Shown here piece by piece: positions 1-7,790 of a DNA stretch of 45,334 nucleotides; the stretch's first letter is position 1, and each line of letters opens with the position of its first letter. The stretch lies in NCBI GenBank assembly GCA_964457225.1, contig CAYWEM010000020.1:1-45334 (forward strand), written 5' to 3'. Position numbers and translations under genes: made by a program. Under the pieces are notes generated by a model. That model worked only from the letters and a program-made list of their open reading frames with translations. It was not told the DNA's origin and searched no databases. This stretch comes from CAYWEM01 sp964457225 (lineage in GTDB: Bacteria; Acidobacteriota; Aminicenantia; UBA2199).

Positions 1-199
1 TTTTGCCTATATCGCCTACCTGGGCTTAAGGATGGACTTTTTCAGTATCGACTAATTCAAGCATTCTGCCCCGCTCAAACTTTTGTGTAGGTGGACAGGA
101 AGTAGCCCGCAATCCCTTACTGCATATAGCCTCAACCGTTGTGTAAAATGCTGAGTTGGCTTTCCAAATTATTAAATACCGAAAGAATGTGGGCCTGAG
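1..199. other. Gene-poor left edge of window
   Basis: No complete gene is visible. Bases 2-55 on the plus strand read as an open frame ending in TAA with the residues FAYIAYLGLRMDFFSID, which could be the last 17 codons of a gene that starts outside the window, but it is too short to assign. The rest has stops in all frames and no recognisable RNA gene. It lies directly next to the insertion-sequence relic at 200-454, so it may itself be old mobile-element debris. Confidence 0.4.
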
Positions 200-454
200 G
201 GTGACGGTGCTGTACTTCTTTACATTGATGCACCTGCCTCGAGAAACTCGTCGGGCCGGATTGACTTATGCAAGAAAAAGCAGTTCCGGGAGAAGTTGCT
301 GGTGCAGTCGAGAGCATGCGCTGGCCTGAAGTACCGTGAACCGGCCGAGATTGTCCTGCTCAATAAATTCAGCATCGACAATCTTAAAGCCATGTACCAT
401 ATAACGGGCAAAAGGCAATAATTGCCTGATGTAAAGAAGTACAGCACTGTCACC
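200..454 (+). mobile_element. Internally deleted insertion-sequence relic
   Basis: Bases 200-225 and 429-454 are inverted copies of each other over 26 bp with one mismatch (G/A at the seventh base). Between them, plus-strand codons 227-421 stay open and end in TAA eight bases before the right repeat; the peptide (for example KKKQFREKLL, KYREPAEIVLLNKFSIDNLK) is basic and looks like the C-terminus of a transposase. A stop codon just inside the right inverted repeat is the usual layout of an insertion sequence. About 255 bp remain, so most of the transposase is gone and the element could only move in trans, like a MITE. I cannot name the IS family, and no clear target-site duplication is visible. 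Confidence 0.6.
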
Positions 455-466
455 ACCCCTTGGAGC

Positions 467-495
467 TTGATTGTCCCCCTAAGCTGTGATATGAT
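467..495 (+). promoter_or_regulatory. Predicted sigma-70 promoter of the DEAD-box helicase gene
   Basis: TTGATT at 467-472 and TATGAT at 490-495 are separated by exactly 17 bp. The predicted start near 502 gives a leader of roughly 120 nt before the helicase ATG at 626. The -35 box begins 13 bp to the right of the insertion-sequence relic. Confidence 0.55.
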
Positions 496-587
496 GCTTT
501 CTTAAAAGCAAGAATCCCTCCGATCCTTTTTAAAACGGTAAAATTCAGAAGTCTTCTTTGATCCGATAAACCCGGACTGGCTGCTTA

Positions 588-625
588 AAGGCTCTGGTGG
601 TTGATGAACTGCTGAAAGGAGCCTT
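588..625 (+). promoter_or_regulatory. Leader hairpin covering the helicase ribosome binding site
   Basis: AAGGCTC (588-594) is a perfect inverted match to GAGCCTT (619-625), which ends one base before the ATG at 626. The right arm includes the last bases of the AAAGGAG Shine-Dalgarno (615-621), and a further T-G wobble extends the stem inward. Folding would hide part of the ribosome binding site. The loop is 24 nt. A translational switch opened by helicase activity or temperature is an inference. Confidence 0.35.
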
Positions 626-2338
626 ATGACCACATTTGAAGAACTGGGATTAGAACAGACTTTGCTCGAAGCCGTCGCAAAGATGGGTTTTCACCAACCC
701 ATGCCGGTTCAGGAGCAGGTTATCCCCCAATTACTGACCAGTCGGGATGACCTGGTCGCCCTGGCCCAGACCGGTACCGGAAAAACCGCCGCCTTCGGAC
801 TGCCCCTCTTGCAGGCCGTAGCCCCCAAGAGTCGCCACATCCAGAGCGTCATCATCTGTCCCACCCGAGAACTCTGCCTGCAGATCCACGGTGATCTGGT
901 TGAATTAGGTCAATTCAAGAAGAATCTTCGCCTGGTTGCCGTTTACGGCGGTGCCAGCATCGACCAGCAGATTCGCGAACTGGATCGCAACCCTCAGATC
1001 ATCGTGGCCACTCCGGGAAGACTGCTGGACATGATCCGCCGGGGCAAGGTTGAGCTGAGCAATCTGGAGAACCTGGTCCTCGATGAGGCCGACGAAATGC
1101 TCAACATGGGCTTTGCCGAAGAACTCAACGCCATTCTAAGTGAAACCCCGGCGGAAAAACGAGTGGCCCTTTTTTCCGCCACCATGCCCGGGGATGTCGC
1201 CCGCATTGCCCGCCAATACATGCGGGAACCCAAAGAGATCCTTGTCGGCAGCCGGAATGCCATGGCCGAACAGCTCACCCACCAGGTCTACATATCCCGA
1301 CCCAGTGACCGCTATGCTGTGGTGCGCCGCATTATCGACTTCAACCCCGATATATACGGCATTTTGTTCTGTCGAACCCGCCAGGAGACCCGGGATATTT
1401 CCGAACAGCTCTGGCAGGATGGTTATCCCTGCGATGCCCTGCACGGCGATCTGTCCCAGGCCCAGCGAGAAACCGTAATGGCCCGCTTCCGCAGCCGCCA
1501 GTTCTCCCTGCTCATCGCCACGGATGTGGCCGCTCGGGGATTGGACGTCTCTGACCTCAGCCATGTCATCCACCTCAACCTGCCTCAGGACGAATCGGGC
1601 TATACCCATCGCAGCGGCCGGACCGGCCGGGCCGGGAAGAGCGGTGTTTCGGTGCTCATCGCCATGCCTTCGGACCGTTTTCGTCTGCAGCGCATGGAAA
1701 AAATCCTGGGAGTGCGCTTTGACTTCCTGCCCATCCCCAACGGCAAGGCGGTTTGTGAACGAAAAGTCATGGCCCACCTGGATCGCCTCGATGTGGGCAT
1801 TGAACACGCCGACCTCATTGAACCCTATATGGAACTCATCGAACAGCGATTTTCTGACCTGAGTCGGGAAGACCTGCTCAAACGCTGGCTGGCCCTGGAG
1901 CTCGGCGGCCATCTGAATCGGTATCGCCATGCCCCGGATCTGAATCCTCCCTCATACAATCAAAAGTCCTTTACCCCGGGGGTGTCCAGTCGGGTTCGCG
2001 AAAAGAAGCCAGTCAACAGCATGTCCTTCACCAAGCTCATGGTCAACCTGGGCAAACGCAACCAGGTCAACCCCATGAAGGTTATGGGGCTCATTGCCGA
2101 GGCTGCCGGGAAAAGAGACATCGAAATCGGGAAAATCGAAATATTCAAATCATTTACCCTGTTTGAAGTGGACGCCATGCACGAAAAAAGAGTGCTCAAG
2201 GGTTTTGCAGATCTGGAACGCCGCGGTGCCGCTCTGCGGGTGACCCGGGTAGATCGTGAACCCAGATCCGACCGAAGACCAGGGGATGCTGCACCCATGG
2301 TTCCCAGGGTGCGCAAGGGCTGCCATCTCTCAGCCTGA
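626..2338 (+). CDS. deaD: DEAD-box ATP-dependent RNA helicase (DeaD/CsdA type)
   Basis: ATP-driven RNA unwinding enzyme of the cytoplasm, of the kind that remodels rRNA during ribosome assembly and helps at low temperature. The 570-residue protein shows the motifs in order: Q motif near 1-34, motif I AQTGTGKT (47-54), PTREL, TPGRLLD, DEAD (about 153-156), SAT, ATDVAARGLDV and HRSGRTGRAG (from about 328). Residues about 467-550 (SFTKLMVNLGKRN onward to VTRVDRE) match the DbpA-type RNA-binding domain found at the C-terminus of DeaD/CsdA and DbpA. AAAGGAG lies five bases before the ATG. The gene stands alone with its own promoter and a long, structured leader, typical of cold-shock helicase genes. 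DbpA itself is shorter, so DeaD is the better name. Confidence 0.95.
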   Translation: MTTFEELGLEQTLLEAVAKMGFHQPMPVQEQVIPQLLTSRDDLVALAQTGTGKTAAFGLPLLQAVAPKSRHIQSVIICPTRELCLQIHGDLVELGQFKKNLRLVAVYGGASIDQQIRELDRNPQIIVATPGRLLDMIRRGKVELSNLENLVLDEADEMLNMGFAEELNAILSETPAEKRVALFSATMPGDVARIARQYMREPKEILVGSRNAMAEQLTHQVYISRPSDRYAVVRRIIDFNPDIYGILFCRTRQETRDISEQLWQDGYPCDALHGDLSQAQRETVMARFRSRQFSLLIATDVAARGLDVSDLSHVIHLNLPQDESGYTHRSGRTGRAGKSGVSVLIAMPSDRFRLQRMEKILGVRFDFLPIPNGKAVCERKVMAHLDRLDVGIEHADLIEPYMELIEQRFSDLSREDLLKRWLALELGGHLNRYRHAPDLNPPSYNQKSFTPGVSSRVREKKPVNSMSFTKLMVNLGKRNQVNPMKVMGLIAEAAGKRDIEIGKIEIFKSFTLFEVDAMHEKRVLKGFADLERRGAALRVTRVDREPRSDRRPGDAAPMVPRVRKGCHLSA

Positions 2339-2426
2339 CCATTTTCATGATACGTTCTGTCGATTTTTGATATCGGAGACAAGGTACACGGTTTTTGCCT
2401 GGGGAAATGGTTGTGTGGAAAAAAAA

Positions 2427-2459
2427 TTGACCAAACCTTTAAAGTACAATATGTTGTAC
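2427..2459 (+). promoter_or_regulatory. yefM promoter with overlapping palindromic operator
   Basis: TTGACC (2427-2432) and TATGTT (2450-2455) have a 17-bp spacer. A perfect palindrome, GTACAA-TATG-TTGTAC (2444-2459), covers the -10 box. YefM-YoeB operators in E. coli are palindromes with a TGTACA core, so this site is well placed and similar in sequence for autorepression by the antitoxin. The operator assignment is inference from that similarity. Confidence 0.6.
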
Positions 2460-2473
2460 GGTAGAGGTGAAAC

Positions 2474-2731
2474 ATGGATGCTGTTACTTATTCTGATCTA
2501 AGACAGAACCTTAAAAGGTATCTGGATAAAGTATTCCAGGATCATGCCCCCATGATCATAACCAGGAAAAACAATGAAAACCTCATCCTAATATCGGTGA
2601 ATGAATACAATTCTTTAATCGAAACCAGTTATTTGCTAGGCAATGAAGCCAATGCCAGACACTTACTGAAGTCCATCGATCAGCTGGAATCGGGGAGAAT
2701 GACGAAAAGGGAACTCCTTTCTGATAAATAA
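2474..2731 (+). CDS. yefM: YefM-family antitoxin (Phd/YefM)
   Basis: Small DNA-binding antitoxin that would neutralise a YoeB-type ribosome-dependent mRNA nuclease and repress its own promoter. The 85-residue protein starts MDAVTYSDLRQNLKRYLDKV, the Phd/YefM N-terminal fold (sheet and helices that dimerise and bind DNA), continues with the typical PMIITRKNNEN and ISVNEYNSLIET segments, and ends in a charged tail that in the family wraps the toxin. GAGGTGA precedes the ATG by a few bases. Base composition is visibly more AT-rich than the neighbouring genes, which suggests horizontal arrival of the module. Its partner directly downstream is degenerate, so this may now be an orphan antitoxin or a DNA-binding regulator only. 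Confidence 0.9.
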   Translation: MDAVTYSDLRQNLKRYLDKVFQDHAPMIITRKNNENLILISVNEYNSLIETSYLLGNEANARHLLKSIDQLESGRMTKRELLSDK

Positions 2732-2984
2732 GCTTTTCACTGATGAGGCTTGGAAAGATTATCTCTACTGGTTCGAGCATGACAAGAAACAACTCAAAAG
2801 GATCAATGATCTGATCAAAGAAATAGATCGTTCACCATTTGAAGGGATTGGAAAACCAGAACCTCTGAAATTCAATCTGAAAGGGTTCTGGTCAAGACGA
2901 ATTGATCATGAACACAGAATCGTTTACATAATAGACAACAATCATATTTGCTTTATTTCCTTCAGATATCAAAATGAAAAATGA
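2724..2984 (+). pseudogene. yoeB: YoeB-family toxin remnant without a start codon
   Basis: The frame immediately after yefM encodes a clear YoeB relative: DYLYWFEHDKKQLKRIND, SPFEGIGKPEPLKFNLKGFW and WSRRIDHEHRIVY match E. coli YoeB closely. YoeB is an mRNA endonuclease acting in the ribosomal A site. Two defects are visible. First, the frame from the preceding TGA to the final TGA contains no ATG, GTG or TTG codon; the codon aligned with Met1 is ATA (2724-2726), one base from ATG. CTG at 2721 is the only other possible start. Second, the C-terminal RYHY of E. coli YoeB, whose last two residues (H83, Y84) are needed for cleavage, is RYQN here. The glutamate and arginine of the active site remain. 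The frame is otherwise intact, so decay is recent or the protein is kept as a non-catalytic corepressor. Confidence 0.85.
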
Positions 2985-3046
2985 GAACTACCCAATATGC
3001 CCGAGATTCGGGGGCATCCCTGCTCCATTCTCCGGACAATCTCAGC

Positions 3047-3601
3047 TTATGACGAAGGTGCAAGTTCCCTTTTGCCTTCTTCTACACAGAAAGCTTCGTA
3101 TACTTCCAGGTCTTGCCGGGAAAAGAGCACGAAACGGATTCTCTTCAGGATTTGCAGTTGCGGGGCATATTCCCTGATTACCCGGAAGACTACGGCTGCG
3201 GCTTGTTCGAGCGGATAGCCGAAGGCGCCGCTGGAAATGGCCGGGAAGGCGATGGAATCGAGCCCGTGCTCCTCGGCCAGTTGCAGGGCGCGGCGATAGC
3301 AGGCAGACAACAGTTCGTCCTCCGGTTTGTCCCGGCCGTAAACCGGGCCCAGGCAGTGAATGACGTAGGGATTGGGCAAAGCGTGGCCGCCGCTTATAAC
3401 CGCTTCTCCCGGGCTGATCGGGGCCAGGGCCCGGCATTCTTCATCCAGACCCGGGCCGGCGGCTCGGTGAATGGCCCCGGCCACACCACCTCCCAGCCGC
3501 AACCAGGCATTGGCCGCGTTGACCACGGCCATGAATTCCGGCTGGGCGGCGATATCTCCATTGACACATTCGATACTGACTCCGGAAATGTTGGTTTCCA
3601 T
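3047..3601 (-). CDS. Macro-domain protein (ADP-ribose / O-acetyl-ADP-ribose hydrolase family)
   Basis: Single macro domain of about 185 residues, expected to bind ADP-ribose and in the YmdB/MacroD branch to remove acetyl from O-acetyl-ADP-ribose or ADP-ribose from acidic side chains. Visible family motifs are VNGDI near the N-terminus, VVNAANAWLRLGGGVAGAIH (adenosine and diphosphate-binding loops) and AFPAISSGAFGYP (second phosphate loop). An ATG at 3607 abuts the GGGAGG ribosome binding site with no spacing, so the ATG at 3601, six bases further on, is the better start. The gene is monocistronic on the minus strand, divergent from the tryptophanase gene. No ADP-ribosyltransferase gene is adjacent, so a DarTG-like toxin pairing is not supported. 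Confidence 0.9.
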   Translation of the reverse strand: METNISGVSIECVNGDIAAQPEFMAVVNAANAWLRLGGGVAGAIHRAAGPGLDEECRALAPISPGEAVISGGHALPNPYVIHCLGPVYGRDKPEDELLSACYRRALQLAEEHGLDSIAFPAISSGAFGYPLEQAAAVVFRVIREYAPQLQILKRIRFVLFSRQDLEVYEAFCVEEGKRELAPSS

Positions 3602-3872
3602 GTTCATCCTCCCTGGTTTCGTCAGTAATATATATCCCGGGGTAATTCATTTCAAGCCTGCCGGCCGATCTGAACTGAATAAAGACTGATTGTGATCCGG
3701 GGGCTTGCCCAGGGCGGCCCGGCTGGGTTATCATTTACCTATGATTTTTGCGGTTCCTCGTTTCCTGTTGGCCGCCTGTGCCTTCTTTGACGTCACCGAC
3801 CGGGTGATGGTGCCGCCCTTCTGAATTTCCTGTTCTACCCTTTAAAACATATTATAAAAGGAGAAAATCATA
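3602..3872. other. Divergent intergenic region with a candidate leader peptide
   Basis: About 270 bp between the macro-domain gene (minus) and tryptophanase (plus). A 27-codon frame at 3741-3824 (MIFAVPRFLL...VMVPPF) ends 48 bp before the tryptophanase ATG. Its size and place recall the TnaC leader that controls tnaA in enterobacteria, but it has no tryptophan, no final proline and no visible ribosome binding site, so it is recorded only as a possibility. No convincing promoter with both boxes was found for either gene. Confidence 0.3.
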
Positions 3873-5258
3873 ATGTCTTTGCCATTTGCCGAGCCTTATA
3901 AAATCAAGAGCGTGGAAAACATCCGCCGCACCACCCGGGAAGAACGTCGGGTCGCCATTGAGGCGTCCAGCTTCAACCTGTTCAAACTGGCCAGCCGGGA
4001 CGTTTTCATCGATCTGCTGACCGATTCCGGCACCGGGGCCATGAGTGACCGCCAGTGGGCGGCCCTGATGAGCGGTGATGAGAGTTACGCCGGAGCCCGT
4101 TCCTTCGAGGAACTTCAGGAAGCGGTACGCACTATCCTGGGCTTTCCCCACCTGTTGCCGACTCACCAGGGCCGGGCCGCTGAAAACGTACTCTTTTCGG
4201 TGCTGATCAAGGAAGGGGATATCGTACCGGGCAATTCCCATTTTGACACCACCAAGGGGCACATCGAGTTCCGCCGGGCCCGGGCTGTGGACTGCACCAT
4301 CGAGGAGGCCTTTGATCCCGGCCTGGACCATCCCTTCAAAGGCAACCTGGACCTGGACAAGCTGGAAAAAGCGCTTTCCAGTCAGCCCCGGGAAAAGATT
4401 CCCCTGGTCATAGTCACCATGACCTGTAATTCAGGGGGGGGACAGCCGGTTTCAATGGAAAACCTGGCCGCTGTTTCCGAGCTCTGCCGCAAGTTCCGGG
4501 TGCCCCTGTTTATCGATGGAGCCCGTTTCGCCGAAAACGCCTATTTCATCAAGACCCGTGAGCCCGGTTACGGGCAGTACCCGATCAAGGAAATAGTGCG
4601 ACGCATCATGGATTATGCCGACGGCATGACCATGAGCAGTAAAAAGGACGCCATAGTGAATATCGGCGGTTTCATCGCCCTGCGCGATCAGGAGCTTTAT
4701 CGCCGGGCTTCGGTTTTCAACATCATGTACGAGGGCTACCTGACTTACGGCGGCATGAGCGGCCGCGACATGGCCGCCCTGGCCGTCGGGCTGGACGAGG
4801 GCACTGAGGCGGACTACCTGGAAGCGCGCACCCGCCAGGTACGTTTCCTGGGCGAGCGCATCAGGGAATACGGCATTCCGGTGATGGAGCCCATCGGCGG
4901 GCACGCTGTTTTCGTCGATGCCCGGCGTTTCTTCCCGCACATTCCCCAGAGTCAGTTCCCGGCGCAACTGCTGGGGGTGGAGCTTTACCTCGAGGGCGGC
5001 GTGCGCGGAGTAGAGATCGGCACCCTGCTGGCTGACCGTGATCCGGAGACCCGGGAGAACCGCTACCCGGAGCGGGAAATGCTGCGCCTGGCCGTGCCCC
5101 GGCGCACTTACAGCGACAACCACATGGCCTATACCGCCGCCGCCCTGGCCGCAGTCTGGGAGCGGCGCCAAGAAATAAGCGCCGGCCTGGAGATCACCTG
5201 GGAAGCCCCGATCATGCGCCATTTCACCGTTGAACTGCGCCGCTTCCGAGGAGATTAA
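3873..5258 (+). CDS. tnaA: Tryptophanase (PLP-dependent beta-eliminating lyase)
   Basis: Splits L-tryptophan to indole, pyruvate and ammonia in the cytoplasm. The 461-residue length and colinear motifs fit the tryptophanase/tyrosine phenol-lyase family: IDLLTDSGTGAMSDRQW, PTHQGRAAEN, GGGQPVSMENL, TMSSKKDAIVNIGG (PLP-binding lysine about 258), YGGMSGRDM and RLAVPRRTY (substrate carboxylate arginine). The two activities are told apart by one residue: tyrosine phenol-lyase has Arg381 in a MERG context, tryptophanase has Ile. Here the motif is GVEIGTLL with Ile at 382, favouring tryptophanase. AAGGAG is well spaced from the ATG. The gene stands alone and converges on sdhB, with about 70 bp between the two stops. 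It implies amino-acid fermentation or indole signalling. Confidence 0.88.
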   Translation: MSLPFAEPYKIKSVENIRRTTREERRVAIEASSFNLFKLASRDVFIDLLTDSGTGAMSDRQWAALMSGDESYAGARSFEELQEAVRTILGFPHLLPTHQGRAAENVLFSVLIKEGDIVPGNSHFDTTKGHIEFRRARAVDCTIEEAFDPGLDHPFKGNLDLDKLEKALSSQPREKIPLVIVTMTCNSGGGQPVSMENLAAVSELCRKFRVPLFIDGARFAENAYFIKTREPGYGQYPIKEIVRRIMDYADGMTMSSKKDAIVNIGGFIALRDQELYRRASVFNIMYEGYLTYGGMSGRDMAALAVGLDEGTEADYLEARTRQVRFLGERIREYGIPVMEPIGGHAVFVDARRFFPHIPQSQFPAQLLGVELYLEGGVRGVEIGTLLADRDPETRENRYPEREMLRLAVPRRTYSDNHMAYTAAALAAVWERRQEISAGLEITWEAPIMRHFTVELRRFRGD

Positions 5259-5325
5259 GCCGGCGATCGTTCTCTGCCTGGTGATGATGTCAAAAAACTC
5301 AGCAGTAGCGCCCCGGCTCGTTTAA

Positions 5326-6033
5326 TCAGAGCGAGTTCTCGGTGGCCTTGACTTTCAGCTTGGAGAGGCAGTCGGTGATGGTTATCTTCTTGGGGCAGGC
5401 CTCCATGCAGTTGAAAATGGTGTGACAGCGCCAGATGCCGTTGCGGTCGTTGATGATGTCCAGCCGCTCCTCCTGGCCGCTGTCGCGCGAATCGAAGACG
5501 AAGCGGTAAGCCTTGAGCAGGGCGGCCGGCCCCAGGTACTCGGGATTGGGCCACAGGCTGGGGCAGGATGATGTGCAGGCGCCGCAGAGAATGCAGGTGG
5601 CCGCTTCCGATATCTGCTTGACCTCTTCCTGGCTCTGCAGGAATTCCTTGTCCGGCAGGGGCTGGTCGGTGATCAGCCAGGGCTTGACGCGTTTAAGCTT
5701 GGCGAAGAACTCGTCGAAATCGACTACCAGGTCCTTGATGACCGCGAATCCAGGCAGGGGTTCTATTTTCAGTTTTGAGCCCAGGCGGTGAACCGGGGTT
5801 TCGCAGGCCAGGATGTTGCGGCCGTTGACCTTGACCGCACAGGAACCGCAGATCGAACTGCGGCAGGAGCGTCGGTAAGCCAGGCTGCCGTCCATGTGCC
5901 AGTGAATTTCGTTGAGCACGTCGAGTACGGTGGCTTCCTCGTCCACCTGGAGCTGGTAATCCTGCCAGAAGGGGTCGGCGGATTTTTCAGGCAGGTATCG
6001 ATGAATTTTGACCTTTACTTCTGTTTTGGCCAT
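5326..6033 (-). CDS. sdhB: Succinate dehydrogenase/fumarate reductase iron-sulfur subunit
   Basis: Carries electrons between the flavoprotein and the membrane quinone site. The 235 residues hold all cluster ligands: [2Fe-2S] Cys57, 62, 65 and 77 in SCRSSICGSC and ILAC; then CILCGACTSSC (147, 150, 153, 157) and CHTIFNCMEACPKK (203, 209, 213), which by family pattern make one [4Fe-4S] and one [3Fe-4S] cluster. AAGGAG precedes the ATG. It is the last gene of the sdhCDAB operon, 10 bp after sdhA. Direction (succinate oxidation or fumarate reduction) cannot be decided from sequence. Confidence 0.96.
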   Translation of the reverse strand: MAKTEVKVKIHRYLPEKSADPFWQDYQLQVDEEATVLDVLNEIHWHMDGSLAYRRSCRSSICGSCAVKVNGRNILACETPVHRLGSKLKIEPLPGFAVIKDLVVDFDEFFAKLKRVKPWLITDQPLPDKEFLQSQEEVKQISEAATCILCGACTSSCPSLWPNPEYLGPAALLKAYRFVFDSRDSGQEERLDIINDRNGIWRCHTIFNCMEACPKKITITDCLSKLKVKATENSL

Positions 6034-6043
6034 CTTGATCTCC

Positions 6044-7774
6044 TTAGTAGGTTCTAGCCTTGGGCTGGAAGCGGGTGATGATCACTTCGCGGCTGTGGTC
6101 AAGCCGGATGCCGTCTCCGTCAAGCCAGGCCAGGGTATGCTTGAGCCAGTCGGCATCATCGCGCTCGGTGTAATCACTGCGGTAATGGGCGCCCCGGGAT
6201 TCCCGGCGGGCCAAAGCGCTCTCGGCGATGGCCGCGCTGAAGAGCAGCAGGTTGCCCACTTCCACGGCTTCGATCAGGTCGAGGTTGAACATCTTCGAGC
6301 GGTCGTCAATACGCACCTGACGGTAGCGTTTGCGAAGCTCGGCGACCAGGTTTTTCAGCTTGACCAGGTCTTCCTCGCAACGGAATACACCGGCCCAGCG
6401 GCTCATGCCTTCCTGCAGGGCCTGGCGGATGTCCGCGTGGCGCTCGCCCCCGCTGCCGTTCAGCAGGGCATCGATTTTGCCTCCGGCCCGGGCCAGGGGG
6501 TCGGCCGGCAGTGACGCGAAACCGGCCTGGGCGCAGTAGCGGGCCATTTCCAGGCCGGCCACCCGGCCGAAAGTGGCTGCGTCCTGCAGGGAGTTGGTGC
6601 CCAGCCGGTTGGCGCCGTGCAGGGACAGGCAGGATGCTTCACCGGCCGAGTACAGGCCCCTGATGACCGTGCCTCGAGCGTCCCTGATCACCTCGGTGCG
6701 GATATTGGCCGGGATGCCGCCCATGGAATAGTGGGCGGTCGGTTGAATGGGCACCGGATCGGTCGCGGCGTCAACCTTCAGATAATTCAGGGCCAGCTCG
6801 TGGATCTGGGGCAGGCGTTCCATGATCTTGTCACGGCCCAGGTGGCGCAGGTCGAGGTGGACGTAATCACGGCCGCCGATGCCCCGACCGGCGTTTATCT
6901 CCAGCTGTTCCGAGCGGGAAACCACGTCGCGGGGAGCCAGTTCCATTTTGCTCGGCGCGTAGTTTTTCATGAAGCGTTCGCCCTTGTCGTTGACAATATA
7001 GCCGCCTTCACCGCGGGCTGCTTCGGAGAGCAGGATGCCGTGCTTGTAGAGCCCGGTGGGATGGAATTGAACGAATTCCATGTCTTCCAGGGGCAGGCCT
7101 GCTTCCAGGATCATGGCCACCCCGTCCCCGGTGTTGGCGTGGGCGTTGGAGGAAATGGCGAAAGCCCGGCCGTAGCCTCCGGTAGCCAGCAGCACCGCTT
7201 TGGCCTGGAAGATGTGCAGGCCGCCGTTGCGGATATCCCAGGCCACCACGCCACGGGAGATATCTTCTTCTATCAGGAGAGAGAAAACCTGGAATTCATT
7301 GAAAAAATGGACGCTGTGTTTCAGGCATTGCTCGTAAACCGTGTGCAGAAGTACGTGGCCGGTGATGTCCGAGGCGAAGCAGGCCCGGGGATGGCTGTGA
7401 CCGCCGAAATCACGCTGGTCGATACGGCCGTCCGCGGTGCGCGAGAAAGGCACGCCCAGGTGTTCCAGTTCGTAAGTAGTACGTACTGCTTCCTCGATGA
7501 AGAACTCGACTATGTCCTGGTCGGCGAGGTAGTCACTGCCCTTGACCGTGTCGAACATGTGCTCTTCCAGCGAGTCGTCGGAAGCGTTGCACAGGGCGGC
7601 GGCAATTCCGCCCTGGGCGGCTCCCGAATGGGAGCGGGTCGGATAGATCTTGGAAATCACCGCCACCTGACGGCCGGCCCGGGCCGCTTCCAGGGCGGCC
7701 ATCATGCCGGCCAGGCCGGCGCCTATGACCAGGACTTCGATCTGGTGAAAAGCTCTTGCTTCTTCAGGTTTCAT
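6044..7774 (-). CDS. sdhA: Succinate dehydrogenase/fumarate reductase flavoprotein subunit
   Basis: Catalytic FAD subunit interconverting succinate and fumarate on the cytoplasmic face. The 576-residue protein has the dinucleotide fold VLVIGAGLAGMMAALEAA at the N-terminus, the flavinylation histidine in TRSHSGAAQGG, the substrate region FGGHSHPRACFASD, QFHPTGLYKHG, PTAHYSMGGI and the C-terminal DRSKMFNLDLIEA helical domain. All active-site segments are intact. It lies between the anchor genes and sdhB, with 16 bp to the upstream anchor gene. The short spacings within the operon argue for cotranscription of all four genes. Confidence 0.96.
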   Translation of the reverse strand: MKPEEARAFHQIEVLVIGAGLAGMMAALEAARAGRQVAVISKIYPTRSHSGAAQGGIAAALCNASDDSLEEHMFDTVKGSDYLADQDIVEFFIEEAVRTTYELEHLGVPFSRTADGRIDQRDFGGHSHPRACFASDITGHVLLHTVYEQCLKHSVHFFNEFQVFSLLIEEDISRGVVAWDIRNGGLHIFQAKAVLLATGGYGRAFAISSNAHANTGDGVAMILEAGLPLEDMEFVQFHPTGLYKHGILLSEAARGEGGYIVNDKGERFMKNYAPSKMELAPRDVVSRSEQLEINAGRGIGGRDYVHLDLRHLGRDKIMERLPQIHELALNYLKVDAATDPVPIQPTAHYSMGGIPANIRTEVIRDARGTVIRGLYSAGEASCLSLHGANRLGTNSLQDAATFGRVAGLEMARYCAQAGFASLPADPLARAGGKIDALLNGSGGERHADIRQALQEGMSRWAGVFRCEEDLVKLKNLVAELRKRYRQVRIDDRSKMFNLDLIEAVEVGNLLLFSAAIAESALARRESRGAHYRSDYTERDDADWLKHTLAWLDGDGIRLDHSREVIITRFQPKARTY

Positions 7775-7790
7775 TTTAATTTCCCCGTGT

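Noticed and set aside
2474..3607. DarTG-like toxin-antitoxin involving the macro-domain protein
   Set aside because: No DarT-type ADP-ribosyltransferase is adjacent; the neighbouring small genes are YefM and YoeB relatives, and the macro gene is on the opposite strand with its own start signals.
3787..3855. Promoter boxes for tryptophanase (TTGACG at 3787, TATTAT at 3850)
   Set aside because: The boxes are 57 bp apart; TTCCTG at the right distance from TATTAT is a poor -35, and such a start would cut off the ribosome binding site.
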